This document shows, in pieces, positions 45,054 through 54,131 of a DNA stretch of 64,000 bases. The translations under genes and the position numbers were made by a program. Below the pieces are notes generated by a model. That model searched no databases. It saw only the letters and a program-made list of their open reading frames with translations, and was not told the DNA's origin. The DNA lies in NCBI RefSeq assembly GCF_001586165.1, contig NZ_CP014608.1, positions 248,001-312,000 on the forward strand. The letters are read 5' to 3'. Each line of letters opens with the position of its first letter. Position 1 is the stretch's first letter. This DNA is from Obesumbacterium proteus (GTDB taxonomy: Bacteria; Pseudomonadota; Gammaproteobacteria; Enterobacterales; Enterobacteriaceae).

Positions 45054-45461
45054 TTATTCTCGCTTGAGCTTTTCTGTGTTCGCTAAAAACAGCGCCACCA
45101 CAAGAACCAAAATGGCCGCCGAATAAATCAGCGTATCGGCTGGATTTTTGTGGTCGACAATAATCAAACGAATGATTGCGGTAATACCGATGTAGATAAA
45201 GTAACGTAAGGGAAAGTGATATCCCGACTGGAAATACTTCACGATAAGCGCAATGAACTCGAAGTAAAGGAAGTAGATAACGATCCCTTCAATGAGCAGA
45301 TAAGAGGATGCGGTTTCGCTGGCGTTAAACAGCACCGTTCCCAGCGTGAAGGTTTCTTTCGCCAGAAACACCACTAAAATCACGGCCAGCATTAACAGGC
45401 CAGCATTCAAAATCCACTGCAAAATCTTCGCGATAGCGCTCGCTTGTTTGGTTCCTGGCAT
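45054..45461 (-). CDS. psiE: Phosphate-starvation-inducible protein PsiE
   Basis: 135 residues with four hydrophobic helices (LQWILNAGLLMLAVILVVFL, YLLIEGIVIYFLYFEFIALI and two more), near-identical length to E. coli PsiE (136). Inner membrane. Induced by phosphate starvation and CRP in E. coli; function unknown. Follows malG in convergent orientation as in that genome, apart from xylE. Confidence 0.93.
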   Translation of the reverse strand: MPGTKQASAIAKILQWILNAGLLMLAVILVVFLAKETFTLGTVLFNASETASSYLLIEGIVIYFLYFEFIALIVKYFQSGYHFPLRYFIYIGITAIIRLIIVDHKNPADTLIYSAAILVLVVALFLANTEKLKRE

Positions 45462-45701
45462 CGATGTTCCTCTGTGCCGTTAATCATTTTATGTGATCAA
45501 GTTAACAAAATGGCTATTTTGTCGTCTATCCCTAAACCAAAATAAATCTGCCTATCCTCAGATAGAAACTTAACGGCCCTCACATTTCGCGACATTTTTT
45601 TGCTAATCGTTTTACTATGTCGTCCGGCCAACTTTCGCCTTATCGCGAATGATTACCGCAGCTTATGCCAGGGTGTTCCAACGATTGAGAAATAAAATAA
45701 T

Positions 45702-46949
45702 ATGAAAATACTACGTCATTATGGTTTTACTATTTGCTTACTGCTAGGGATTATCCTCGGCGGGCTATCCGGCATCGTTTTCGGAGAAAAGGCCGCAATT
45801 GTGCAGCCGATCGGGGATCTTTTCCTTAATCTGATGTTTGTCGTCATTGTGCCGCTGGTGTTTCTCAGCATTTCGTCTTCTATTGCTGAAATGAAACAGA
45901 TGGCGCGTCTGGGCAAGATTATGGGAACGGTGTTTGCCGTATTTCTAAGCACTGCGCTCATTGCCGCCGTTATCGCCTTCATCGGCACCCAGATTTACAA
46001 CCCATTCCAAAACGTTGACGTCAGTACGCTGATTGCACATTTGCCACCCGCACCTGATTCACACGGCAAAAGCCTCGGCGAAATCATCGTAAATACTTTT
46101 ACCGTTCCTGATTTCCTGCAGCTGTTTACCAAATCTAGCCTGCTGCCACTCATCGTGTTCTCCGTGTTGTTAGGGTTAGCTACCTCGATGTCAGGCGAAA
46201 AAGTTCAGCCAATCGCCAACTTTCTGACCTCAGGTACCGTCGTTATTCTTCGCATGGTGAAAATCATCATGTACGCCGCACCGGTTGGCTTAGGCTGCTA
46301 CTTTGCCGCTACCGTTGGTCATTTAGGGCCACAGATTATCAATGGCTATCTGAATGCGTTCCTGCTCTACCTCATCCTGACCGTGATCTACTTCTTCGGT
46401 GCAAACACGCTGTATGCGTTTGTTGCAGGTGGAAAACTGGGCGTTAAAGTCTTTTGGTCTAACGTGCTGACGCCAGCGATTACCGCTGTCGCTACCTCAT
46501 CCAGTGCGGCCTGTATTCCAGCAAACCTGATTGCGACTAAAAAAATGGGCGTTCCCCATGATATTGCTGAAACCGTGATTCCTTTGGGTGCCAACACGCA
46601 TAAAGATGGCTCGGTAATTGGCGGTATCATCAAAATCGTTTTCTTGTTTACGCTATTCCATAAAGACATGAGCGATCCAATGAACATCGCCGCCATCATC
46701 AGCGTCGCATTCCTCGTTGGTGCCGTCATGGGCGCTATCCCAAGCGGCGGGATGACCGGTGAATTGATGATCTGCTCGGTGTTTGGTTTCTCACCAGAAC
46801 TGGTCGGCACCATCATGATTATCAGCACCATCATCGATGTTCCTGCAACGCTGTTGAATTCCACAGGGAATACCGTTTGCGCCATGATGGTGACGCGATT
46901 TGTGGAAGGGAAAGATTGGTTGAAGCGCAAAGCCTGTATGCAAGGTTAA
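45702..46949 (+). CDS. Dicarboxylate/amino acid:cation symporter (DAACS family)
   Basis: 415 residues with eight or more helices. The serine-rich re-entrant loop reads TSSSAACIPANL and the second half has GANTHKDGSV and LLNSTGNTVCAMM, the family's substrate/sodium-binding regions. It likely takes up an amino acid or dicarboxylate (glutamate, aspartate or serine) with Na+ or H+ in the inner membrane. It has no E. coli counterpart at this place between psiE and pgi. No closer specificity can be read. Confidence 0.88.
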   Translation: MKILRHYGFTICLLLGIILGGLSGIVFGEKAAIVQPIGDLFLNLMFVVIVPLVFLSISSSIAEMKQMARLGKIMGTVFAVFLSTALIAAVIAFIGTQIYNPFQNVDVSTLIAHLPPAPDSHGKSLGEIIVNTFTVPDFLQLFTKSSLLPLIVFSVLLGLATSMSGEKVQPIANFLTSGTVVILRMVKIIMYAAPVGLGCYFAATVGHLGPQIINGYLNAFLLYLILTVIYFFGANTLYAFVAGGKLGVKVFWSNVLTPAITAVATSSSAACIPANLIATKKMGVPHDIAETVIPLGANTHKDGSVIGGIIKIVFLFTLFHKDMSDPMNIAAIISVAFLVGAVMGAIPSGGMTGELMICSVFGFSPELVGTIMIISTIIDVPATLLNSTGNTVCAMMVTRFVEGKDWLKRKACMQG

Positions 46950-47014
46950 ATACCCTGCGATACGCTTCGCAAAGCTAGCGAAACACCGTGGAAGTCCCCC
47001 TCTGAACAAGGGAT

Positions 47015-47042
47015 AACGCCCCTCTTTGGACGTTATTTTTTT
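47015..47042 (+). terminator. Terminator after the symporter gene
   Basis: AACGCCC and GGACGTT pair with one mismatch around a six-base loop and are followed by ATTTTTTT. Confidence 0.65.
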
Positions 47043-47250
47043 AGAGGGATTTTCCATGGCATTAGATAAAAAACTTCAGATGTTACAGCAGCATTTCGAT
47101 TCACTCGCACAACGCACCGATTCTGATGGTATTGAGTTTTGGTTCGCGCGCGATCTCCAGCCTCATCTTGGCTATGCCCGTTGGGAAAACTTCCAAACCG
47201 CCATCATCAGATCTGTTGAAGCCAGCCGTTTATCTGGCTTCAAAGAACTC

Positions 47251-47280
47251 GACCATTTTCGTGGCGCCACGAAAATGGTC
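47251..47280. repeat. 30-bp perfect palindrome in the dinD remnant
   Basis: GACCATTTTCGTGGC is immediately followed by its exact reverse complement, with no spacer. It lies at the point where the DinD similarity stops. It can form a cruciform in DNA or a tight hairpin in RNA; the arms may reflect a deletion or inversion event. Confidence 0.85.
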
Positions 47281-47293
47281 TGCTTCACCCAAC

Positions 47294-47324
47294 AAAAACG
47301 CCACCTTTCACGGTGGCGTTTTTT
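47294..47324 (-). terminator. Terminator of pgi (shared with the dinD remnant)
   Basis: AACGCCACC and GGTGGCGTT pair around a short loop, with A and T runs at both ends, between the convergent remnant and pgi. Confidence 0.85.
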
Positions 47325-47351
47325 ATGTTTTAACTTAAAGGCTTAGCCTAC

Positions 47352-49001
47352 TTATGCACGCCAATTTTTAAAGCGGTTAATCAACGCATTGGTTGAACTA
47401 TCGTGGCTATTTACCTCTTCGCTACCGCTCAACTCTGGCAGGATACGGTTCGCGAGCTGTTTACCCAGCTCTACGCCCCATTGATCAAAGGTGAAGATAT
47501 TCAGAATTGCGCCCTGAGTGAAGATTTTGTGTTCGTACAGAGCGATTAACAAGCCCAAGCTGTATGGTGTAATTTCACGCAACAGAATGGAGTTTGTTGG
47601 ACGGTTACCTTCAAACACTTTGAACGGTACGATGTGCGCCACTTCTGCCGCTGTTTTACCTGCTTTCGCAAACTCTTCTTCCACTTCTTCACGAGATTTA
47701 CCGAAGGCAAGCGCTTCAGTTTGAGCAAAGAAGTTAGACAGCAGTTTGCTGTGGTGATCGCCTAACGCATTGTGGCTAATCGCTGGAGCGATAAAGTCGC
47801 AAGGAACCAGTTTAGTCCCCTGATGAATCAGCTGATAGAACGCATGCTGGCCGTTAGTGCCAGGTTCACCCCAAATGATTGGGCCAGTCTGATAAGAAAC
47901 TGGGTTACCGTTACGATCCACATATTTACCGTTAGATTCCATATTCCCTTGCTGGAAATAGGCTGGGAAACGGTGCATGTATTGGTCGTATGGCAGAATC
48001 GCTTCGGTTTCTGCACCGAAGAAATTGTTATACCAGATGCCAATCAAGGCGAGCTGTACTGGCAGGTTTTGCTCAATTGGCGTATTAGCAAAATGTTGGT
48101 CCATCGCATGGGCGCCGCTTAACAGCTGTTCGAAATTATCGAAACCAATGCTCAACGCAATAGACAGGCCGATGGCAGACCACAGTGAGTAACGACCGCC
48201 GACCCAGTCCCAGAACTCAAACATGTTGGCAGTATCAATACCAAATTCACCCACCGCTTTGCCATTGGTAGAAAGCGCGGCAAAGTGCTTAGCCACGTGT
48301 GCTTCATCACCGGCCGATTTCAGGAACCAATCACGTGCGCTGTGGGCGTTAGTCATGGTTTCTTGTGTGGTGAATGTTTTAGAAGCAACGAGGAAAAGCG
48401 TGGTTTCTGGGTTTAAGGTTTTCAACGTTTCGGCAATATGGGTACCATCGACGTTAGAAACAAAATGCATGCTCAGATGATTTTTGTATGGTTTCAGCGC
48501 TTCGGTCACCATGTATGGGCCTAAATCTGAACCACCAATACCAATATTCACCACGTCAGTGATGGTTTTACCGGTATAGCCTTTCCACTCACCGCCGATA
48601 ACGCGTTCGCAGAACTTTTTCATCTTAGCCAGCACCGCATTCACTTCAGGCATAACATCTTTGCCATCTACGATGATTGGCGTGTTGCTGCGGTTACGCA
48701 AAGCAACATGCAGAACGGCACGGTCTTCGGTACGGTTAATCTTTTCGCCTGCAAACATGGAGGCAATCGCCCCCTGCAAATCCGTTTCTTTGGCTAATGC
48801 CTGCAGCTTTTCGAGGGTCTCTGTGGTGATGCGGTTTTTAGAGAAATCGACCAGCATCTGGTCATCAAAGGTAGCAGAGAACTTAGAGAAGCGGTCGGCA
48901 TCTTGAGCGAACAGATCGCGCATCTGCACAGATTTCATTTGCTCGAAATGCTGCTGCAGCGCATGCCAAGCAGCGGTTTGACTAGGATTGATATTTTTCA
49001 T
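47352..49001 (-). CDS. pgi: Glucose-6-phosphate isomerase
   Basis: 549 residues from MKNINPSQTAAWHALQQHFE (ATG 49001, AAGGCG upstream), the E. coli length; a reading to 49082 adds residues outside the family. Signatures are GIGGSDLGPYMVTEAL, DWVGGRYSLWSAIGLSIAL and GTNGQHAFYQLIHQGTK. Interconverts glucose-6-phosphate and fructose-6-phosphate in the cytosol. Confidence 0.98.
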   Translation of the reverse strand: MKNINPSQTAAWHALQQHFEQMKSVQMRDLFAQDADRFSKFSATFDDQMLVDFSKNRITTETLEKLQALAKETDLQGAIASMFAGEKINRTEDRAVLHVALRNRSNTPIIVDGKDVMPEVNAVLAKMKKFCERVIGGEWKGYTGKTITDVVNIGIGGSDLGPYMVTEALKPYKNHLSMHFVSNVDGTHIAETLKTLNPETTLFLVASKTFTTQETMTNAHSARDWFLKSAGDEAHVAKHFAALSTNGKAVGEFGIDTANMFEFWDWVGGRYSLWSAIGLSIALSIGFDNFEQLLSGAHAMDQHFANTPIEQNLPVQLALIGIWYNNFFGAETEAILPYDQYMHRFPAYFQQGNMESNGKYVDRNGNPVSYQTGPIIWGEPGTNGQHAFYQLIHQGTKLVPCDFIAPAISHNALGDHHSKLLSNFFAQTEALAFGKSREEVEEEFAKAGKTAAEVAHIVPFKVFEGNRPTNSILLREITPYSLGLLIALYEHKIFTQGAILNIFTFDQWGVELGKQLANRILPELSGSEEVNSHDSSTNALINRFKNWRA

Positions 49002-49334
49002 AGCGACGCCTTTATGCTTGAGAATAAAAGAAAGTTTGTTCTTCAGACACATGTTCTTCTGAACATTGAGACTAACAAGCAACCAAACCCGGCGTTTCCA
49101 TGAAAACTGGAATGACGACGAGCAGGTACTGAGTCATCTTTTCCCAACGATTTACCAAATTGTATCCTTTTCCCCTCGGGTTGCGATCACTTTTGTTGCG
49201 ATAGTTGAAAACTGTTAACCCCTTTTGCCACCTGATACTGACTCCTTTCAGCCAAACACCAACGCCCCGCCATATTGTTGCTAAACTGTCATGATAACCA
49301 ACTGTTTTTGTTAATCGTTTCTAAGGTTTATATT
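49002..49334. other. Intergenic region between divergent pgi and the antiporter gene
   Basis: 333 bp with promoters for both genes expected. I see no hairpin terminator, repeat or further gene that I can support. Confidence 0.4.
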
Positions 49335-51137
49335 ATGGAGCTATCAACCCCCTTAATGCTGGTGATTATCGGAATCAGCTCACTCGCGACTCAGTGGCTA
49401 GCTTGGCGACTACGAATTCCTGCGATTTTACCGTTGCTTATCATGGGTATCGCACTTGGCCCACTCACGCACGTAGTCAGCCCAGATGCCCTTTTCGGCG
49501 AACTGCTTTTTCCACTCGTCTCTCTTTCAGTCGCCATCATCTTATTTGAAGGTTCGCTAACGTTACGCTTTGAAGAAATTCGCGGGCTTGGCGGCGTTGT
49601 CCGAAATTTAGTCAGCATTGGAATGCTCGTGACCTTCGCCATTATTTCCGTTTCATGCTGGTGGCTGCTCGGCTTTTCCGCTGAGCTCTCTGCGCTAGTG
49701 GGCGCGGTGACTGTTGTGACGGGCCCAACCGTCATTGCACCGCTAATGCGCGTGGTTCGCCCCAAGGCAAGTATCAACCGCGTATTGAGGTGGGAAGGGA
49801 TCGTCATTGATCCTGTCGGCGCTATTTTCACCGTACTGGTATTTGAGTTTATCGTTCTGCGCCAGAATTCCGAGGCATGGACTCACCTGTTTGTCACCTT
49901 TGGCAAAACCGTGGTGCTCGGCCTACTGATTGGTGCCCTATTTGGCTATGTACTCGGCGTAGCTTTACGCAAAGTGTGGATCCCTCGCTATCTGCAAAAT
50001 CTGGCCGTATTAGCAGTGATGCTCAGTGCTTTTGGGTTCTCAAACGCGGTCGCTGAAGAATCCGGTTTATTGGCCGTTACCGTCATGGGGATTTGGCTTG
50101 CCAACATGCGTGACGTCGATATCAGCGACATTCTGGCGTTTAAAGAAGAGCTTTCGGCCATTTTAATTTCAGCACTGTTTATCATTTTGGCAGCGCGACT
50201 TGATATCGATGCGCTTTGGAATATGGGCTGGCCACTGGTGATAGTGTTACTGATTGTGCAGTTTATTGCCCGCCCGCTGTGTATCGCCGTTTCAACCGCA
50301 GGTTCATCGTTGAAGTGGCGGGAAAAAGCGCTATTGTCTTGGATTGCCCCGCGCGGGATTGTCGCCGCCGCCGTAAGTTCTTTGTTTGCGCTAACGTTAC
50401 AACGAATGAATTACCCCGAGGCTGACAAACTCGTCACGGTGGTATTTGCGGTGATTATTGGCACGGTGGTGCTGCAAAGCCTCACCAGCTCACGTCTGGC
50501 GCGTTGGTTAGGTGTACAACAACAAAAACCGCGAGGCGTGCTGATTATCGGCGCTAACAGCGTTGCGCGCGCGGTTGCACAGGCACTGATTAAGCTGAAA
50601 ATTCCGGTGATGGTGACGGACAGCAGTTGGGAATACTATCGTCAGGCACGTATGGACGGCATTCCCGCCTATTACGGGCACGCTTACTCCGAACACGCAG
50701 AAAACTACCTCGATCTCAGCGATACCGCTCAGGTCCTTGCCCTATCACCAAACCGGCATCAAAACGCCCTCGCGGTTTATCACTTCGGGCATATTTTTGG
50801 CGAACGCAAAGTGTTTTCCATTCGTTCCAGCGCACAGCTCAAAGGTCGCAGCAACGGTGAAAGCAGCCGTTTTCGTCGCCATGAGATTTTGTTTAATCGC
50901 GAAGCGACCTATTCACGCCTAAGCACGTTACTAGGCAAAGGTGCCGTGATTAAAGCGACCAAACTCAATGAAAACTTTGGCTGGGTCGAATATCTGGAAA
51001 AACATCAGGGAGTGATCCCTCTGTTCGCTCAAAAAGAAGATGGCTCTTTACAACCGGTGAATGAAAATAGCGTTCCAGCGATGCCATGTACGCTGGTTGC
51101 CTTGGTTCAGGGCGATTCAGTCATCACGCCAAACTAA
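49335..51137 (+). CDS. Cation/proton antiporter with C-terminal nucleotide-binding domain (CPA1/CPA2 type)
   Basis: 600 residues from ATG 49335 (TAAGG eight bases upstream); a start at 49275 has no support. About twelve helices in the first 395 residues carry the exchanger marks GPTVIAPLMRVVRPK and AVAEESGLLAVTVMGIWLAN. After residue 395 a Rossmann-like RCK/TrkA-N domain follows (GVLIIGANSVARAVAQALIK, YYGHAYSEHAENYLDLSD). The likely role is Na+/H+ or K+/H+ exchange at the inner membrane, gated by a nucleotide. No E. coli counterpart at this place between pgi and lysC. Confidence 0.85.
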   Translation: MELSTPLMLVIIGISSLATQWLAWRLRIPAILPLLIMGIALGPLTHVVSPDALFGELLFPLVSLSVAIILFEGSLTLRFEEIRGLGGVVRNLVSIGMLVTFAIISVSCWWLLGFSAELSALVGAVTVVTGPTVIAPLMRVVRPKASINRVLRWEGIVIDPVGAIFTVLVFEFIVLRQNSEAWTHLFVTFGKTVVLGLLIGALFGYVLGVALRKVWIPRYLQNLAVLAVMLSAFGFSNAVAEESGLLAVTVMGIWLANMRDVDISDILAFKEELSAILISALFIILAARLDIDALWNMGWPLVIVLLIVQFIARPLCIAVSTAGSSLKWREKALLSWIAPRGIVAAAVSSLFALTLQRMNYPEADKLVTVVFAVIIGTVVLQSLTSSRLARWLGVQQQKPRGVLIIGANSVARAVAQALIKLKIPVMVTDSSWEYYRQARMDGIPAYYGHAYSEHAENYLDLSDTAQVLALSPNRHQNALAVYHFGHIFGERKVFSIRSSAQLKGRSNGESSRFRRHEILFNREATYSRLSTLLGKGAVIKATKLNENFGWVEYLEKHQGVIPLFAQKEDGSLQPVNENSVPAMPCTLVALVQGDSVITPN

Positions 51138-51296
51138 CATTTTATTAGCATGGCTTATCAGCTTACCGGTAGGCCATGCGCACGGCTAATAACAGAGTCA
51201 TTCGCTATTAAATTATATTATTCAAGAAGATATAACTTAACTTTCGCCGTTGTAACTTATTCCCGTTCAAATTGAAAATCGCTCATGTTAATGACA

Positions 51297-51325
51297 TTGA
51301 CATAACTTCAATAAGTCGCTATTTC
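51297..51325 (+). promoter_or_regulatory. Likely lysC promoter
   Basis: TTGACA at 51297-51302, 17 bases, then TATTTC at 51320-51325. A perfect -35 with a weak -10. The start near 51332 puts the transcript just ahead of the lysine riboswitch. Confidence 0.6.
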
Positions 51326-51335
51326 TAAAAACCTA

Positions 51336-51356
51336 CTTGTACATCACGTGTACAAG
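51336..51356 (+). other. Hairpin P0 at the 5' end of the lysC leader
   Basis: CTTGTACA, five bases TCACG, TGTACAAG: exact 8-bp arms, ending directly against the riboswitch P1 stem. Seen in sequence; function unknown. Confidence 0.6.
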
Positions 51357-51552
51357 CCAGAAGAGGCGCGTTGCTCAGGTAGCGTATCAGAGGAGCCGGT
51401 TTCCATTGACGATACGCGAGGGGGTGTGACGCCGAGGCGCAGCAGCCCACCGGAGAAACTGCTACGTCGGCTACAAGGGCTGAATCCCTTGGGCTGTCAC
51501 CTCGATTCTCTGTATTCCGGGGGATCGGCAAGGTGAGGCGCTTCTGGGTGTA
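51351..51552 (+). ncRNA. Lysine riboswitch (L box)
   Basis: CCAGAAG (51357-51363) pairs with CTTCTGG (51541-51547) as P1. Conserved L-box pieces are AGAGGCGCG, AGTATCAGAGGAGCC-like P2 region, GGGGGTGTGACGCCGAGGCG and GGGCTGTCACCTCG. When lysine binds it lowers lysC expression. No terminator with a U-tract follows; a CGTAG/CTACG hairpin (51554-51572) and an AGCCCG/CGGGCT hairpin near the ribosome site lie between aptamer and ATG, so translational control, as in E. coli, is likely. Confidence 0.95.
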
Positions 51553-51668
51553 TCGTAGCTTTAATCCCTACGTCTGCTCCCGTATACCGCTCTCTCCTTG
51601 TGCCAAGGTAATGGAATTTCTAGCCCGATTAAGTGAATTAACGCGGGCTTCCCTGACACGAGGCTTAC

Positions 51669-53018
51669 ATGAAAAATACCATCGTCGCAAAATTTGGCGG
51701 CACCAGCGTAGCTAACGCTGACGCTATGCAAAACAGTGCCAATATTGTTCTTTCTAATCCGAACGTGCGCGTGGTGGTGTTATCTGCCTCTGCGGGCGTC
51801 ACCAATTTACTGGTAGAACTGGCTGACGGCTGCGATCAGGAGAAGCGTCATTACGTCATCGACGAAATTCGTCGTATTCAGTACAACATTCTCGATACGT
51901 TGCATCAGCCAAACGTGCTGCGCGATGAGATTGACCGCATGCTAGAGAATATCACCATGCTGTCAGAAGCCGCTGCGCTGGCCACCTCGCCAGCCTTGAC
52001 CGACGAATTAGTGAGCCATGGTGAGCTGATGTCCACCCTGCTGTTCGTCGAGCTACTTCGCCAGCGTGATGTGAATGCTGAATGGTTCGACGTGCGTAAA
52101 ATCATGCGTACTAACGATCGCTTTGGTCGCGCAGAACCAGACACACACGCATTGTACGAATTAGCACAACAGCAGTTGGTGCCACGGACACGGGAAGCGA
52201 TCGTCATTACCCAAGGTTTCATCGGCAGCGAGGCTAAAGGCCGCACCACTACGCTTGGCCGCGGTGGCAGTGACTATACCGCAGCGCTGCTTGGTGAAGC
52301 GCTGAATGCCGCACGCGTTGATATTTGGACAGATGTTCCGGGCATCTACACTACCGATCCACGCATCGTGCCCGCAGCTCGCCGCATCAGCGAAATCGGC
52401 TTTTCTGAAGCTGCTGAGATGGCCACTTTCGGCGCGAAGGTTTTGCATCCGGCAACGCTATTACCCGCGGTACGTAGCGATATCCCTGTCTTCGTCGGCT
52501 CCAGCAAAGATCCTTCTGCTGGCGGAACCTTAGTGTGCAACAAAACAGAACAGCCACCGCTGTTCCGCGCTCTTGCATTGCGCCGCAAGCAAACGTTGAT
52601 GACGCTGCACAGCCTGAACATGCTCCATGCCCGAGGCTTCTTGGCTGAGGTGTTCGGCATTCTGGCGCGCCACAATATTTCCGTGGATTTAATCACCACC
52701 TCTGAAGTCAGCATTGCGCTAACGCTGGATACCACCGGTTCTTGCACCAGCGGGGCAAGCTTATTAACCACATCGCTGTTAACCGAGCTGTCTTCTCTAT
52801 GCCGCGTAGAAGTGGAAGAGAATCTGGCGCTGGTGGCATTGATTGGTAACAAACTCTCCTCAGCCTGTGGGGTTGGCAAAGAGGTGTTTGGCGTCATGGA
52901 ACCGTTCAATATTCGCATGATTTGCTACGGTGCCAGCAGCCATAACCTTTGCTTCCTCGTTCCCGGCGAAAATGCCGAGAATGTCGTGCGCGCACTCCAC
53001 AGCAACCTCTTCGAGTAA
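51669..53018 (+). CDS. lysC: Lysine-sensitive aspartokinase III
   Basis: 449 residues, the E. coli length. Kinase motif KFGGTSVANA at the N-terminus and FPGIYTTDPRI-type substrate region (DVPGIYTTDPRIVPAARRIS). Two ACT domains at the C-terminus bind lysine for feedback inhibition (FLAEVFGILARHNISVDLIT). It phosphorylates aspartate, the first step to lysine, threonine, methionine and diaminopimelate. GAGG precedes the ATG. Regulated by the upstream riboswitch. Confidence 0.97.
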   Translation: MKNTIVAKFGGTSVANADAMQNSANIVLSNPNVRVVVLSASAGVTNLLVELADGCDQEKRHYVIDEIRRIQYNILDTLHQPNVLRDEIDRMLENITMLSEAAALATSPALTDELVSHGELMSTLLFVELLRQRDVNAEWFDVRKIMRTNDRFGRAEPDTHALYELAQQQLVPRTREAIVITQGFIGSEAKGRTTTLGRGGSDYTAALLGEALNAARVDIWTDVPGIYTTDPRIVPAARRISEIGFSEAAEMATFGAKVLHPATLLPAVRSDIPVFVGSSKDPSAGGTLVCNKTEQPPLFRALALRRKQTLMTLHSLNMLHARGFLAEVFGILARHNISVDLITTSEVSIALTLDTTGSCTSGASLLTTSLLTELSSLCRVEVEENLALVALIGNKLSSACGVGKEVFGVMEPFNIRMICYGASSHNLCFLVPGENAENVVRALHSNLFE

Positions 53019-53041
53019 CCCCTCTCCGCCGCTCCGGCCTT

Positions 53042-53062
53042 CCCGCCGCGCTCTGCGGCGGG
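53042..53062 (+). other. GC-rich hairpin after lysC
   Basis: CCCGCCGC and GCGGCGGG pair exactly around GCTCT. No U-tract follows, so termination would be imperfect; read-through into panS is possible. Confidence 0.5.
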
Positions 53063-53137
53063 GACATTAGATACCTGTTCCACACGCTAAAAAATAACGA
53101 ATAACACACATCACAACATCATAAAAAAGGCCTAATT

Positions 53138-54088
53138 ATGCTGGCAACGTTCACTCGTCTCTTTCCTCTGTGGGCTGTTCTGCTGTCCATCACCGCTTAT
53201 TTCACGCCAACCACCTTTACCGGTATTGGCCCCTACGTAAGCCCCTTGTTGATGCTCATCATGTTTACGATGGGCGTAACGCTAAAAATTGATGATTTCA
53301 AACGCGTTCTATCTCGACCTGCGCCTGTTGCCGCGGGGATTTTTCTGCATTATCTGGTGATGCCACTCGCCGCGTTCTTGCTTGCCAAAGCTTTCCATAT
53401 GTCACCAGATCTCTCAGCGGGAATGGTGCTCGTCGGCAGCGTGGCCAGCGGCACGGCTTCCAACGTCATGATCTATCTGGCTCGCGGAGATGTTGCGCTT
53501 TCCGTGACCATTTCATCGTTCTCAACGCTCGTTGGTGTTTTCGCGACTCCCTTGCTTACACGCTTATATGTCGATGCCACCATCAGCGTAGACATCATGG
53601 GGATGCTCATTAGCATCTTACAAATTGTGGTTATTCCAATTGCCGCAGGCTTAGCCATTCACCATATGTTTAGCAAGTTGGTCGCTCGCGTCGAGCCTTA
53701 TCTACCGGCTCTTTCGATGCTTTGCATTTTAGCTATCATCAGCGCCGTAGTTGCGGGTAGTCAAAGCCACATCGCATCTGTCGGGCTGATGGTGATTGTT
53801 GCGGTTATTTTGCATAACGGTATCGGCTTACTGAGTGGCTATTGGGGCGGACGTCTGTTCGGCTTCGACGAATCCACCTGCCGCACGCTGGCGATTGAAG
53901 TCGGCATGCAAAACTCTGGCTTAGCCGCCACATTAGGGAAAATCTACTTCTCTCCGCTGGCTGCCTTACCCGGCGCTTTGTTCTCGGTTTGGCACAACCT
54001 GTCTGGCTCCCTATTGGCCGGATACTGGCAGGGACGTCCAACGGGAGATGAAAAGGAGAGTAAAAAAGAGGCATCGCGGGAGAGTTAA
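53138..54088 (+). CDS. panS: BASS-family transporter, PanS-like
   Basis: 316 residues with about nine to ten helices. Typical segments are LLMLIMFTMGVTLKIDDFKR, LVGSVASGTASNVMIYLARG and EVGMQNSGLAATLGKIYFSP, the bile acid:sodium symporter fold. The closest remembered relative is Salmonella PanS, which imports ketopantoate. The Glu/Lys/Ser-rich tail is cytosolic. It lies behind lysC on the same strand. The symbol is by similarity from memory; another small organic acid is possible. Confidence 0.7.
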   Translation: MLATFTRLFPLWAVLLSITAYFTPTTFTGIGPYVSPLLMLIMFTMGVTLKIDDFKRVLSRPAPVAAGIFLHYLVMPLAAFLLAKAFHMSPDLSAGMVLVGSVASGTASNVMIYLARGDVALSVTISSFSTLVGVFATPLLTRLYVDATISVDIMGMLISILQIVVIPIAAGLAIHHMFSKLVARVEPYLPALSMLCILAIISAVVAGSQSHIASVGLMVIVAVILHNGIGLLSGYWGGRLFGFDESTCRTLAIEVGMQNSGLAATLGKIYFSPLAALPGALFSVWHNLSGSLLAGYWQGRPTGDEKESKKEASRES

Positions 54089-54131
54089 AACTTTTCATCT
54101 TTAGTTTATGGCAAATTTGAGTAAGGTTTCG

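Larger units (their letters stand above)
47056..47346 (+). pseudogene. Truncated DinD-like gene remnant
   Basis: 96 codons from ATG 47056 (AGAGGG upstream). The first 70 residues (LQQHFDSLAQRTDSDGIEFW, FARDLQPHLGYARWENFQ, HFRGATKMV) are like the N-terminal BRO-type domain of DNA-damage-inducible protein D, normally about 270-290 residues. After TKMV the frame runs directly into the pgi terminator, so the C-terminal three quarters are lost. The break coincides with a 30-bp perfect palindrome. Most likely a decayed fragment; a short functional peptide cannot be excluded. Confidence 0.7.

Noticed and set aside
46388..46930. 180-codon open frame antisense to the DAACS symporter
   Set aside because: Mirror frame of hydrophobic codons; no start context or family match.
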